Below, in pieces: positions 1 through 7,947 of a DNA stretch of 64,000 bases (the first letter of the stretch is position 1; each line of letters begins with the position of its first letter). Source of the DNA: Robiginitomaculum sp. Its GTDB lineage: Bacteria; Pseudomonadota; Alphaproteobacteria; Caulobacterales; Maricaulaceae. Under the pieces are notes generated by a model, which saw nothing but the letters and a program-made list of their open reading frames with translations, was not told the origin of the DNA and searched no databases. Location: the NCBI GenBank assembly GCA_002733605.1, contig NVWK01000001.1, positions 78,304 to 142,303 on the forward strand, in the 5' to 3' direction. The translations under genes were made by a program, and so were the position numbers.

Positions 1-317
1 TCACAGGCAATATGGCCATCAAAAGCATGTACATCTTTAACAATCAGGGTCTTGTGATCTACGGCAACCGCGCCACACACACCCCGCCCAATCGGAATAC
101 GCAAACACCCAAGCGTGCCCTGATACGGCCCGACAACCAGCTCGGTCGGCTTAAGCGGATCAACAAGATAAAACCCTGTCCAGAAAAAGTGTTCGAACGC
201 CTCGCTTAACAAGCAAGCGGCCGTTGCATATCGTGCAACAGCCGATGTTTCGCCGTCTATGACAGCTGCAATTTCCTTGCCAACGCGAGTATATATTTCC
301 GGTTTGGTTTCGCTCAA
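1..317 (-). CDS. msrC: Free methionine-(R)-sulfoxide reductase, GAF domain (partial, 3' end outside window)
   Basis: This reductase repairs free L-methionine-(R)-oxide in the cytosol. About 105 residues are visible. They include the three cysteine positions typical of fRMsr enzymes: Cys in LGCLRIP, Cys in GRGVCGAVA and Cys in GHIACD. The surrounding GPYQG, IPIGRGVCG and VKDVHAFDGHIAC segments follow the family. No in-frame ATG lies upstream. The reading frame starts at TTG (317-315), which overlaps the TGA of the preceding dehydrogenase gene as TTGA, so translational coupling is likely. An AAGG lies about ten bases before the start. The C-terminus runs off the left edge of the window. The family call is firm; the TTG start is inferred from frame and overlap. 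Confidence 0.85.
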   Translation of the reverse strand, partial: MSETKPEIYTRVGKEIAAVIDGETSAVARYATAACLLSEAFEHFFWTGFYLVDPLKPTELVVGPYQGTLGCLRIPIGRGVCGAVAVDHKTLIVKDVHAFDGHIAC

Positions 318-1216
318 CCCTTCATCGCCTTTTCAACAAATTTTTGAGACTGTTGAAAACCTTGCGTGAACTCGACCTGTCCGACCGGATCTCCGATCTT
401 CTCCATCGCCGCCATCACATTCTCTGGTGTTTGGTCTTCGGGCGGCAAGAAAATGCCGTCTGTTTCGTAAATAATAGTACGCGCATAGCCGCCAGCACCG
501 GCACATAAAATGATTCTGTTCGGCGCCTCATCATGCACAAGCGCCAACAATCCCGCCGAAACGGATTCCGGTGTCAGAAGCTTAAGCGCGTCTGGCGGAA
601 TTAATCCCTCTGTCATGCGCGTATGCGCCGCAGGTGCCAGTGCATTTACCCGAATATCGTATTTCGCCCCTTCAATGCACAATGTATTCATAAAACCAAC
701 GACAGCGGCCTTGGCGGCTCCATAATTGGCCTGCCCAAAATTGCCATACATGCCGGACGAGGACGTGGTCATAACAATACGACCATAATTCTGCGCCTTC
801 ATAATTTCCCAGACGGCCTTCGTGCAGTTCACACTGCCCATCAAATGCACATCAACAACGGTTTGGAAATCTGCGATGTCCATTTTGGAGAAAGATTTAT
901 CGCGCAAAATACCGGCATTATTGACCAAAATATCAATCCGGCCCCATTTTTCCATGGCTTCAGCAACCATAGCGTCAACTTCATCGGCTTTCGCCACATT
1001 GGCACCACTGACAATCGCCTCGCCGCCATCCGCAATAATCAGATCGGCCACTTCCTGGGCAAGGGTTTTAGAACCGCCCGTACCATCAGCAGCCCCGCCC
1101 AAATCATTGATGACAAGTTTTGCGCCACGCGCCGCCAATGCCAAAGCATGCGAACGGCCAAGACCCTGCCCGGCCCCTGTTACAATAGCGACCCGGTTGT
1201 TAAAATCTATTTTCAT
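314..1216 (-). CDS. SDR-family (3R)-hydroxyacyl-CoA dehydrogenase, MFE-2 type
   Basis: This is a 300-residue NAD(P)-dependent short-chain dehydrogenase. The cofactor motif TGAGQGLG is near residue 14, followed by NNAGILRD, a catalytic Ser in TTSSSG and the YGAAK catalytic Tyr/Lys. The stretches VINDLGG, NNAGILRD and YGNFGQANY are hallmarks of the dehydrogenase domain of peroxisomal multifunctional enzyme 2 (D-bifunctional protein). It therefore probably oxidises (3R)-hydroxyacyl-CoA in beta-oxidation. The ATG has an AAGGGA ribosome site. It lies 28 bases downstream of a MaoC hydratase gene on the same strand, so hydratase and dehydrogenase, fused in MFE-2, are encoded here as a pair. A general FabG-like role is less likely given the motif agreement. 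Confidence 0.85.
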   Translation of the reverse strand: MKIDFNNRVAIVTGAGQGLGRSHALALAARGAKLVINDLGGAADGTGGSKTLAQEVADLIIADGGEAIVSGANVAKADEVDAMVAEAMEKWGRIDILVNNAGILRDKSFSKMDIADFQTVVDVHLMGSVNCTKAVWEIMKAQNYGRIVMTTSSSGMYGNFGQANYGAAKAAVVGFMNTLCIEGAKYDIRVNALAPAAHTRMTEGLIPPDALKLLTPESVSAGLLALVHDEAPNRIILCAGAGGYARTIIYETDGIFLPPEDQTPENVMAAMEKIGDPVGQVEFTQGFQQSQKFVEKAMKG

Positions 1217-1244
1217 TGAAAATCCCTTTTAGATATAAATCTTT

Positions 1245-1697
1245 TTAAACAAATATGAGCATGAGCCATTCCGCCACGAGTGCGGGTTTAGCTCCTCCGT
1301 CAATTTCAACGGTAACGGTGTAGCTGAGTAAAAGCTGTCCCGGATTTTTTTCCGTCGCAGATGCCAGCGTGAAACGCCCACGCACCCGCGAACCACTTGG
1401 TACAGGCGAAAGGAAACGAACTTTGTTAAGCCCGTAATTCATACCCATTTTCACTCCCGGAACTTCCGGCAAACCGGTTTCTGCAAACCGGGAGAGAAGT
1501 GACAAGCTTAGAAACCCATGCGCAATCGTCCCACCAAAAGGCGTAAGCGCCTTGGCTTTCTCTGCGTCCAAATGGATAAACTGATGGTCTTCAGTCACAT
1601 CGGCAAATGTAGAAATCCGCTCTTGGGGAATTTCTACCCAATCCGATACACCCAACTCTTGTCCGATTTTTGATTGTAAGTCTGCTAAAACACTCAT
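1245..1697 (-). CDS. MaoC/NodN-family (R)-enoyl-CoA hydratase
   Basis: This is a 150-residue single hot-dog-fold protein of the MaoC-like, NodN subgroup. The catalytic Asp/His pair sits in TFADVTEDHQFIHLD, followed by the usual FGGTIAHGFLSLSL helix and NYGLNKVRF strand. Family members hydrate trans-2-enoyl-CoA to (3R)-hydroxyacyl-CoA, which is the substrate of the dehydrogenase encoded immediately downstream. The start is supported by an AGGAG six bases upstream. The gene is divergent from an alpha-methylacyl-CoA racemase, and the shared 151-base promoter region carries a small inverted repeat. The substrate is not shown by sequence; a branched acyl chain is an inference from neighbours. Confidence 0.8.
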   Translation of the reverse strand: MSVLADLQSKIGQELGVSDWVEIPQERISTFADVTEDHQFIHLDAEKAKALTPFGGTIAHGFLSLSLLSRFAETGLPEVPGVKMGMNYGLNKVRFLSPVPSGSRVRGRFTLASATEKNPGQLLLSYTVTVEIDGGAKPALVAEWLMLIFV

Positions 1698-1731
1698 CGT
1701 GCGCTCCTATGCCATATTTGCACTTCAATAC

Positions 1732-1749
1732 TATGCATTTTGTTGCATA
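1732..1749. promoter_or_regulatory. Inverted repeat in divergent promoter region (candidate operator)
   Basis: TATGCA at 1732-1737 and TGCATA at 1744-1749 form a perfect 6-base inverted repeat with a 6-base spacer. It lies between the divergently transcribed hydratase/dehydrogenase genes and the racemase gene. The size and symmetry suit a dimeric repressor such as a TetR- or FadR-type acyl-CoA sensor, but no such regulator gene is adjacent. The call is inference only. Confidence 0.35.
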
Positions 1750-1848
1750 ATAGAGTAAAAGCACAGACGCGCAAGCAAAAGGAACCGAACTTCGCAAAAC
1801 GCGATAAAATACTTTACCAAGTCCATTTCTCCCTTAAACAAGGTTATC

Positions 1849-2856
1849 ATGACAAACACTGTAACGAAACCACTAGCCGGCCTCCACGTCATAGAACTTG
1901 CAGGCATCGGCCCCATCCCTTACGCGGGACAATTACTGGCCGATTTGGGCGCAAAAGTAACCCGTATTGTAAAAGCGAACAGCCTTGAGCTTGCTGTAGA
2001 AACACGCGGCAAAGACAATCTAAGCCTGGACATTCGCCGAGACGAAGGCCGCAACACCGTATTGGCCCTCGTCAAAACAGCCGATATTTTGATCGAAGGC
2101 AATCGTCCCGGTGTGGCCGAGCGTTTAGGGCTTGGGCCAGCACAGTGCCACGCCATCAACCCGAAACTGATTTATGGCCGCATGACCGGCTGGGGACAAA
2201 CCGGCCCGTGGGCCCATAAAGCCGGACACGACATAAATTACATAGCGCTCAGCGGCGCCCTGCTCGCCATGGGCGATGAAGACCGCCCGCCAACCCCGCC
2301 GCTTAATCTGGTTGGCGATTATGGCGGCGGATCAATGTTCCTGATCATGGGTATTTTAAGTGCTGTCATCCAGCGTAGCACCACAGGCAAAGGCCAAACC
2401 ATCGACGCGGCCATTGTCGACGGGACCATGTCGATGATGGGCATCGTCTACTCCCTGAGCGAAATGGGCGTATGGACACCCAAGCGCAGCAGCAATCTAC
2501 TGGATGGCAGCCTACCCTATTACAGATGCTATCGCACACAAGACGACGGGTTTATGGCGGTAGGCTGTATCGAGCCCAAGTTTTTCGTGCAAATGCTGGA
2601 TATCCTTAAACTTGATCCCACAAGCTTTGGCGATCAAAATGATCCGGCCATGCGAAGCCAACAAATAGAGACCCTGCAAACGATTTTTGCCGCGAAAACG
2701 CGTACACACTGGGAAGCATTATTTGACAGCTCAGACGCGTGCATCACGCCGGTTCTGTCTTACGAAGAAGCCCCTCTTCACAAACAAAACAAAGCCCGAC
2801 ACGATAAAAATGAACCACATCCGGCCCCGGCACCCAAATTTAGTCCTCGAACTTAA
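1849..2856 (+). CDS. Alpha-methylacyl-CoA racemase (CaiB/BaiF superfamily)
   Basis: The product is a 335-residue family III CoA-transferase-fold protein. Three residues that do racemisation in the Mycobacterium enzyme MCR (His126, Asp156, Glu241) have counterparts one position later. His127 is in KAGHDINY, Asp157 is in LVGDYGGG and Glu242 is in GCIEPKFF. This favours true alpha-methylacyl-CoA racemase activity, (2R) to (2S), over formyl-CoA transferase. That step is needed before branched acyl chains or sterol side chains can be beta-oxidised. An AAGG lies before the ATG. The 3' end overlaps the convergent regulator gene by 17 bases. The enzyme is cytosolic; its actual substrate is unknown. 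Confidence 0.88.
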   Translation: MTNTVTKPLAGLHVIELAGIGPIPYAGQLLADLGAKVTRIVKANSLELAVETRGKDNLSLDIRRDEGRNTVLALVKTADILIEGNRPGVAERLGLGPAQCHAINPKLIYGRMTGWGQTGPWAHKAGHDINYIALSGALLAMGDEDRPPTPPLNLVGDYGGGSMFLIMGILSAVIQRSTTGKGQTIDAAIVDGTMSMMGIVYSLSEMGVWTPKRSSNLLDGSLPYYRCYRTQDDGFMAVGCIEPKFFVQMLDILKLDPTSFGDQNDPAMRSQQIETLQTIFAAKTRTHWEALFDSSDACITPVLSYEEAPLHKQNKARHDKNEPHPAPAPKFSPRT

Positions 2857-4270
2857 AAATAGACTGTCCACGACTGCGCTCGTCAAATTGGAGCTTACGG
2901 TGGATCGGCGCATGGGCGCGCGATCCACAGGCTTGGCGTTCGCAAACATAGCAGTTAACCCCGATCGGCGTTGGCTCGCCCCCTAATACGGATTTTGCAT
3001 AGACGAGTTTGTCCGCATATTTAAGTTCGCATCCCAGCCCGATCGCAATCATTTGTGCTCTCTGTCCATGCGCTCCACCGGGGCGCAGGACGGCCCGTGC
3101 AACACTGAAATATTGCACCCCATCCGGCATTTCAATGATTTGCGGCAAGGTCTCGCCCGGCGTTTTAAAACAGGCATGAATATTCCACAAAGGACAAGCG
3201 CCGCCAAACCGTGAAAAGTGGAACCGCCCACCGCTAAACCGTTTCGAAACATTTCCGGCCATGTCCACACGCACGAAAAAGAACGGGATGCCACGCTTCC
3301 CCCGCCGCTGTAATGTGGTCAGTCTATGGGCTGTCTGCTCATAACTAGTATCAAACCGGCGCGATAACAGCTCGATATCATAACCGTCCGCTTCCGCCGC
3401 CGCCAGTATGCGCCCATAGGGCATCAGGGTCGCAGCCGCGAAATAATTGGCCAAGCTTACCCGCGCCAAATCATCCGCCTCCTTGCTTGGCAAAGAAGCT
3501 TTGGTAATAATCGCGTCGATTAAATGCCGGTGCTCTAAAAGCGCCAAATGATAGGCGATCTGAAATCTACGTCCCGCTTGCGGCATCAATTCCGATAAAT
3601 CCAAACGCTTACTGTGCGGATCAAACGCACTCAGTTTTCCGGGCAAAATATCCGCAGGCGTAATCCGCACCCGAATACCGTGCTCATTGGCAAGCCTGTC
3701 ACTAAGCGCCGTTTGCGGGCGACGGGCCGCCAAACCCAAATCATCGGCCAAAGCTTCCGCCTCGCGGTCAATCGCATCAAAATAATTACTGTGTTCGTGA
3801 ATAAACCGGCGCACACTGTCCACAGCTCCCAAAGACCCTGCGCTTAATTCCACATTATCGCGATCCGCAAAAGGATCATCGCCCAGACGTGTGCGCACAC
3901 TCATATCCTCGGCGCGCATATGCACAGACAGGAAAGCACGGGCGAAGTCCGGGCTTGCATTGACACAATCCTCTATCTCGGCTCTGGAAACTTTATAATC
4001 TCTATAAGCGGGCGCCTTCAACACCTCGCTTAATTCCCGCACCATCCGCATATCGGATTTCGGCGACAATACGGAAATGTCTATTTCATATACATCCGCC
4101 ATGCGGAGCAAAACCTTGGCACTCATCGGGCGCTGGTTTCTCTCGATCAGGTTCATATAACTCGTCGATATGCCGACATCTTGTGCCATGACAGCCTGTG
4201 TCAGTCCCAAAGATTGCCGCAAACGTCTTACCCGCGGCCCGATCAGTAATTTTTCCGTCTGTGTTTTCAT
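2840..4270 (-). CDS. RamB/ScfR-like XRE transcriptional regulator with ImmA/IrrE-like and DUF2083 domains
   Basis: This 476-residue cytosolic regulator has an N-terminal XRE helix-turn-helix (roughly residues 8-62, with LRQSLGLTQAVMAQ and STSYMNLIERNQRP). A central ImmA/IrrE-like region follows; AYHLALLEH stands where HExxH proteases have their motif, so it is not catalytic. The C-terminal acyl-responsive domain has clustered cysteines in NCYVCERQACGSRA. Relatives such as RamB control acetate and glyoxylate-shunt genes in response to acyl-CoA. I start it at the ATG at 4270 rather than an upstream frame extension, because the XRE domain begins there. It is divergent from aceB-aceA and shares a promoter region holding four TTACAA boxes. 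It overlaps the racemase gene end to end. Confidence 0.82.
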   Translation of the reverse strand: MKTQTEKLLIGPRVRRLRQSLGLTQAVMAQDVGISTSYMNLIERNQRPMSAKVLLRMADVYEIDISVLSPKSDMRMVRELSEVLKAPAYRDYKVSRAEIEDCVNASPDFARAFLSVHMRAEDMSVRTRLGDDPFADRDNVELSAGSLGAVDSVRRFIHEHSNYFDAIDREAEALADDLGLAARRPQTALSDRLANEHGIRVRITPADILPGKLSAFDPHSKRLDLSELMPQAGRRFQIAYHLALLEHRHLIDAIITKASLPSKEADDLARVSLANYFAAATLMPYGRILAAAEADGYDIELLSRRFDTSYEQTAHRLTTLQRRGKRGIPFFFVRVDMAGNVSKRFSGGRFHFSRFGGACPLWNIHACFKTPGETLPQIIEMPDGVQYFSVARAVLRPGGAHGQRAQMIAIGLGCELKYADKLVYAKSVLGGEPTPIGVNCYVCERQACGSRAHAPIHRKLQFDERSRGQSIFKFED

Positions 4271-4280
4271 ATCTCTATTA

Positions 4281-4319
4281 TTTACAAATTTTACAATATT
4301 ACAAGTATTGAATTTACAA
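4281..4319. promoter_or_regulatory. Cluster of four TTACAA boxes in the regulator/aceB intergenic region
   Basis: TTACAA occurs at 4282-4287, 4291-4296, 4299-4304 and 4314-4319, all in the same orientation, within a very A/T-rich 39 bases. The cluster begins 11 bases upstream of the regulator ATG and ends 86 bases before aceB. Spacings between starts are 9, 8 and 15. This arrangement fits a binding array for the adjacent XRE regulator controlling itself and the glyoxylate genes. The regulatory role is inferred, not shown. Confidence 0.45.
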
Positions 4320-4404
4320 CACATACTTTTGCACCCGTTGTTTCTGGTAAAACCCCATTTCTGCCGCTAGGGATCAAGCTCAACTTAAACAAAAGGAGCC
4401 TCCC

Positions 4405-6042
4405 ATGAGCATACAAGTGCAACAACCCCTTCCCCGCCATCGGGTCTTGGCCAAAGTCACAGCCGAAATGAAACCGGGTTATGAAACCATTCTAACCCCT
4501 GACGCCCTTTTGTTCCTCGCTGACATTGAACGGCGTTTCGGACGCCAGCGCCGCAACTTGCTTGAAGATCGTCAAGACCGCCAAGACCGGTTTGATTATG
4601 GCGAGTTTCCAACCTTCCTGCCCGAAACCGCACATATACGCGCTGGTATCTGGGAAGTTGATCCAACCCCGGCCGCCCTGCGCGACCGCCGTGTTGAAAT
4701 CACAGGCCCGGTTGACCGCAAAATGATGATCAACGCGCTCAATTGCGGTGCGAAAATGTTCATGGCCGATTTCGAAGATGCCACTGCACCAACATTCGAC
4801 AATATGATGCAGGGCCAGATCAACATGTATGATTACGCCCGTGACACTTTGAGCCTACACGACGAAGCCAAAGGCAAGGACTATACGCTCAACGAGACAA
4901 CCGCCACCATGTTGGTGCGCCCGCGCGGCTGGCATCTGGAAGAAGCCCATATCACCGTAGACGGACGCCCCATGTCCGCCAGCCTGTTTGATTTTGGCCT
5001 TCATATTTTCCACAACGGCAAACGATTGGCAGATAAAGGCACAGGACCATTTTACTACCTTCCGAAACTGGAGAGCCATCTCGAAGCCCGGTTGTGGAAT
5101 GATGTGTTCAACTATGCCCAGACATTTGTCGACATCCCACACGGCACCATTAAATCAACCGTTTTAATCGAAACCCTGCCGGCCGCGTTTGAAATGGACG
5201 AAATTCTCTATGAACTTCGCCATCACATCACCGGACTGAATTGTGGTCGCTGGGATTATATCTTCAGCTACATCAAGACCTTACGCAATCATAAGGATTA
5301 TGTCCTGCCGGACCGCGCCGAAGTTGGCATGGATAAAGCGTTTTTGCGTGCTTACAGCCTGAAACTTATCGAAACCTGTCACCGCAGACGCGCCCACGCG
5401 ATGGGCGGCATGGCCGCGCAAATTCCGGTCAAAAACGATACGGACGCCAATGACGCTGCCTTCGCCAAAGTCCGCGCAGATAAAGAACGTGAAGTTCTGG
5501 CCGGTCATGACGGCACATGGGTCGCCCATCCTGCGCTCGTACCTGTCGCCATGGAGGTGTTTGACGAACACATGCCACTGCCACACCAGATATTACGCAA
5601 ACAAGTGAACCCGCATATACCGGAAAGTTCAATGTTAGCCCCGCATTCCGGCAGCATAACGGAAGCAGGGTTGCGGACAAATATATCGGTCGGCATCACC
5701 TATATCGCAGCTTGGCTCAGCGGACGCGGCGCCGTTCCAATCCACAATTTGATGGAAGATGCGGCGACAGCCGAAATCTCGCGCTCGCAAATTTGGCAGT
5801 GGTTACGCCACGGGGCCACTATTGAGCTAGCAGATGGTCAAACCGCAAAAATGAACTCTGCCCTGTTCGAGAAAACCCTCAAAGGCGAGCTTGAAAAACT
5901 GGAAACCAGCATGAGCGCCGATGACTTTAGTAGAGGGCATTACACTCAGGCAAGTGAAATCTTCACGAAAACCGCGACCTCTGTCGATTTCGTCGATTTC
6001 CTGACCCTGCCTGCCTACGACCAGCTTCTCAAATTATCATAA
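4405..6042 (+). CDS. aceB: Malate synthase A
   Basis: This 545-residue enzyme condenses glyoxylate with acetyl-CoA to malate, the second step of the glyoxylate shunt, in the cytosol. The length suits isoform A (about 530-550 residues), not the longer isoform G. Family signatures include MFMADFEDATAPTF, the TVLIETLPAAFEMDEILYEL segment, GLNCGRWDYIFSYIK and the late NLMEDAATAEISRSQIWQW helix. A strong AAGGAG lies eight bases before the ATG. It is followed 25 bases later by aceA, giving an aceBA operon, and faces a RamB-like regulator. Confidence 0.96.
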   Translation: MSIQVQQPLPRHRVLAKVTAEMKPGYETILTPDALLFLADIERRFGRQRRNLLEDRQDRQDRFDYGEFPTFLPETAHIRAGIWEVDPTPAALRDRRVEITGPVDRKMMINALNCGAKMFMADFEDATAPTFDNMMQGQINMYDYARDTLSLHDEAKGKDYTLNETTATMLVRPRGWHLEEAHITVDGRPMSASLFDFGLHIFHNGKRLADKGTGPFYYLPKLESHLEARLWNDVFNYAQTFVDIPHGTIKSTVLIETLPAAFEMDEILYELRHHITGLNCGRWDYIFSYIKTLRNHKDYVLPDRAEVGMDKAFLRAYSLKLIETCHRRRAHAMGGMAAQIPVKNDTDANDAAFAKVRADKEREVLAGHDGTWVAHPALVPVAMEVFDEHMPLPHQILRKQVNPHIPESSMLAPHSGSITEAGLRTNISVGITYIAAWLSGRGAVPIHNLMEDAATAEISRSQIWQWLRHGATIELADGQTAKMNSALFEKTLKGELEKLETSMSADDFSRGHYTQASEIFTKTATSVDFVDFLTLPAYDQLLKLS

Positions 6043-6067
6043 AACGAACACACCTACGGAGACTAAA

Positions 6068-7690
6068 ATGACAAACCGCAAATCCTATAAAGACATTGAA
6101 ACCCAGCTTTTACAACGCTACCCGGACGGCGTCGCACCCGGCGGAATCCCTGTAGATGCTCTCGTGCAACTTCGCATCCAGAACACCTATAAAACCCATT
6201 TGGAGATCGCCAAATCCATGGCAACAGTCATGCGTCGTGATATGGCAATCTATGACAAAGACAGCAGTAAATTCACCCAGAGCCTTGGCTGCTGGTCAGG
6301 ATTTCATGCCCAGCAAATGATCAAATCCGTCAAGCGCTCAAAAGGCACGACAGAGGGCGTCTATGTCTATCTATCAGGCTGGATGATCGCAGGATTACGC
6401 AATCAATTCGGGCATCTGCCAGATCAAAGCATGCACGAAAAAACATCGGTTCCAGAGCTTATCCAGGAAATTTACATGTCTTTGCGTCAAGCGGACGAGG
6501 TTGAGCTAAATGATTTGTTTGCTGTGCTCAAAGCCGCAAAACAAGACGGTAATGTACAGGCTGTCGAAACCGCCATCGCGGCCATCGACACGTTCGAGTC
6601 CAATGTTGTCCCGATTATCGCCGATATTGACGCAGGCTTTGGCAATGTACACGCAACCTATTTGCTATCTAAAAAAATGATTGAAGCGGGGGCGTGTTGT
6701 ATCCAGATCGAAAATCAGGTTTCAGACGCCAAACAGTGCGGCCACCAAGACGGCAAGGTCACTGTGCCACGCGAAGATTTCATTGAAAAACTACGGGCTG
6801 TGCGCATGGCCTTTGAAGAAATGGGCGTCGAAGACGGCGTCATCGTTGCTCGCACAGACAGTTTGGGCGCAGGGCTCACCCAGAAAATCCCTGTCTCGCA
6901 ACGCGCTGGCGATCTGGCTTCTGAGTACACAAAATGGTTGGACGCAGAAGAAATCACGGCCTTTAACGCTCTGGAAGACGGCGATGTTGCGATCCAACTT
7001 GGCGGAAAACTGGTTAAGCCTGCCCGCCTGCCCAATGGCCTGTACAAATTCCAGGCCAATACGGGTACACAACGGGTTGTCGAAGACTGCATTGCCAGCC
7101 TGACCTTGGGCGGTGCCGACTTGCTCTGGATTGAAACCGCAACACCAAATGTGGATACGATCGCAGACATGGTCAACCAAATCCGTGAAGTCGTTCCCAA
7201 TGCAAAACTGACCTATAACAACTCTCCGTCGTTTAACTGGACGCTCAATCTGCGCGCACAGGTTCGCGAAGAGTGGATTGCACAAGGTAAAATCAAGGCG
7301 GACGCATATCCGGACGGTAATGCGCTTATGTCGGCTAAATATGACGAGACAGAACTGGGTCTGGAAGCCAATGACCGGTTACGCAGTTTCCAAACCGATA
7401 TTGCCGCCCGGGCCGGCGTCTTCCATAACCTCATCACCTTGCCGACCTTCCATATGACGGCTAAATTTATGGATGACTTGTCACGTGGATATTTCGGTGA
7501 CGATAAAATGATGGCCTATGTCAACACCATCCAGCGCGAAGAAATTCGTGGTGGCGTGTCTGCTGTCAAACATCAACATGAGGTCGGGTCTGATCTTGGC
7601 GATACATTTAAAGAAATGGTCGGCGGTGAACGCGCGCTCAAAGCGGGCGGCAACAACAACACCATGAACCAGTTTAGTCATGTGGCCTAA
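6068..7690 (+). CDS. aceA: Isocitrate lyase
   Basis: The enzyme cleaves isocitrate to glyoxylate and succinate, the first committed step of the glyoxylate shunt. At 540 residues it belongs to the longer bacterial class rather than the E. coli-type (about 430). The catalytic cysteine is Cys224 in DAKQCGHQDG, equivalent to the KKCGH motif, and the Mg-binding region IADIDAGFGNV precedes it. A GGAG ribosome site lies just before the ATG. It is the second gene of the aceBA operon and is followed by a likely intrinsic terminator. Expression is probably controlled by the divergent RamB-like regulator upstream of aceB. Confidence 0.96.
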   Translation: MTNRKSYKDIETQLLQRYPDGVAPGGIPVDALVQLRIQNTYKTHLEIAKSMATVMRRDMAIYDKDSSKFTQSLGCWSGFHAQQMIKSVKRSKGTTEGVYVYLSGWMIAGLRNQFGHLPDQSMHEKTSVPELIQEIYMSLRQADEVELNDLFAVLKAAKQDGNVQAVETAIAAIDTFESNVVPIIADIDAGFGNVHATYLLSKKMIEAGACCIQIENQVSDAKQCGHQDGKVTVPREDFIEKLRAVRMAFEEMGVEDGVIVARTDSLGAGLTQKIPVSQRAGDLASEYTKWLDAEEITAFNALEDGDVAIQLGGKLVKPARLPNGLYKFQANTGTQRVVEDCIASLTLGGADLLWIETATPNVDTIADMVNQIREVVPNAKLTYNNSPSFNWTLNLRAQVREEWIAQGKIKADAYPDGNALMSAKYDETELGLEANDRLRSFQTDIAARAGVFHNLITLPTFHMTAKFMDDLSRGYFGDDKMMAYVNTIQREEIRGGVSAVKHQHEVGSDLGDTFKEMVGGERALKAGGNNNTMNQFSHVA

Positions 7691-7736
7691 ACACCGATAA
7701 ACCTTACAACCGCTCATCCACCCGTCGCCTCCTGCT

Positions 7737-7764
7737 CCCCCAATGGCAGGGGGCGACATTTTTT
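7737..7764 (+). terminator. Likely intrinsic terminator after aceA
   Basis: Five C (7737-7741) pair with five G (7749-7753) across a seven-base loop. The stem is followed by a run of six T at 7759-7764. It lies 47 bases after the aceA stop codon. The stem is short but all G-C. Confidence 0.6.
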
Positions 7765-7947
7765 ATGCCGGGCGTGATAAAGTTCACACGGCAAACTTAC
7801 ACAATGTGCTACCCCAATGTTAAATCTTATGCACTTGAAAAAACGAAGAAGAACAAAGCGTTAGTCACCAGTGGAGGGTGCGCCATCAATATGTACCCAA
7901 GCGATTTGCAATATGATCTCGGCACAAAAAGTTGCGACCAACGCAAT

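Noticed and set aside
12..209. 65-codon plus-strand open frame at the left edge
   Set aside because: It is antisense to the methionine sulfoxide reductase fragment, which matches a known family including three cysteines.
623..1219. 198-codon plus-strand open frame
   Set aside because: It is antisense across the dehydrogenase gene, whose cofactor and catalytic motifs are intact.
2687..2986. 99-codon plus-strand open frame across the racemase end
   Set aside because: It spans the racemase 3' end and the regulator 3' end in other frames. The 17-base convergent overlap already explains the region.
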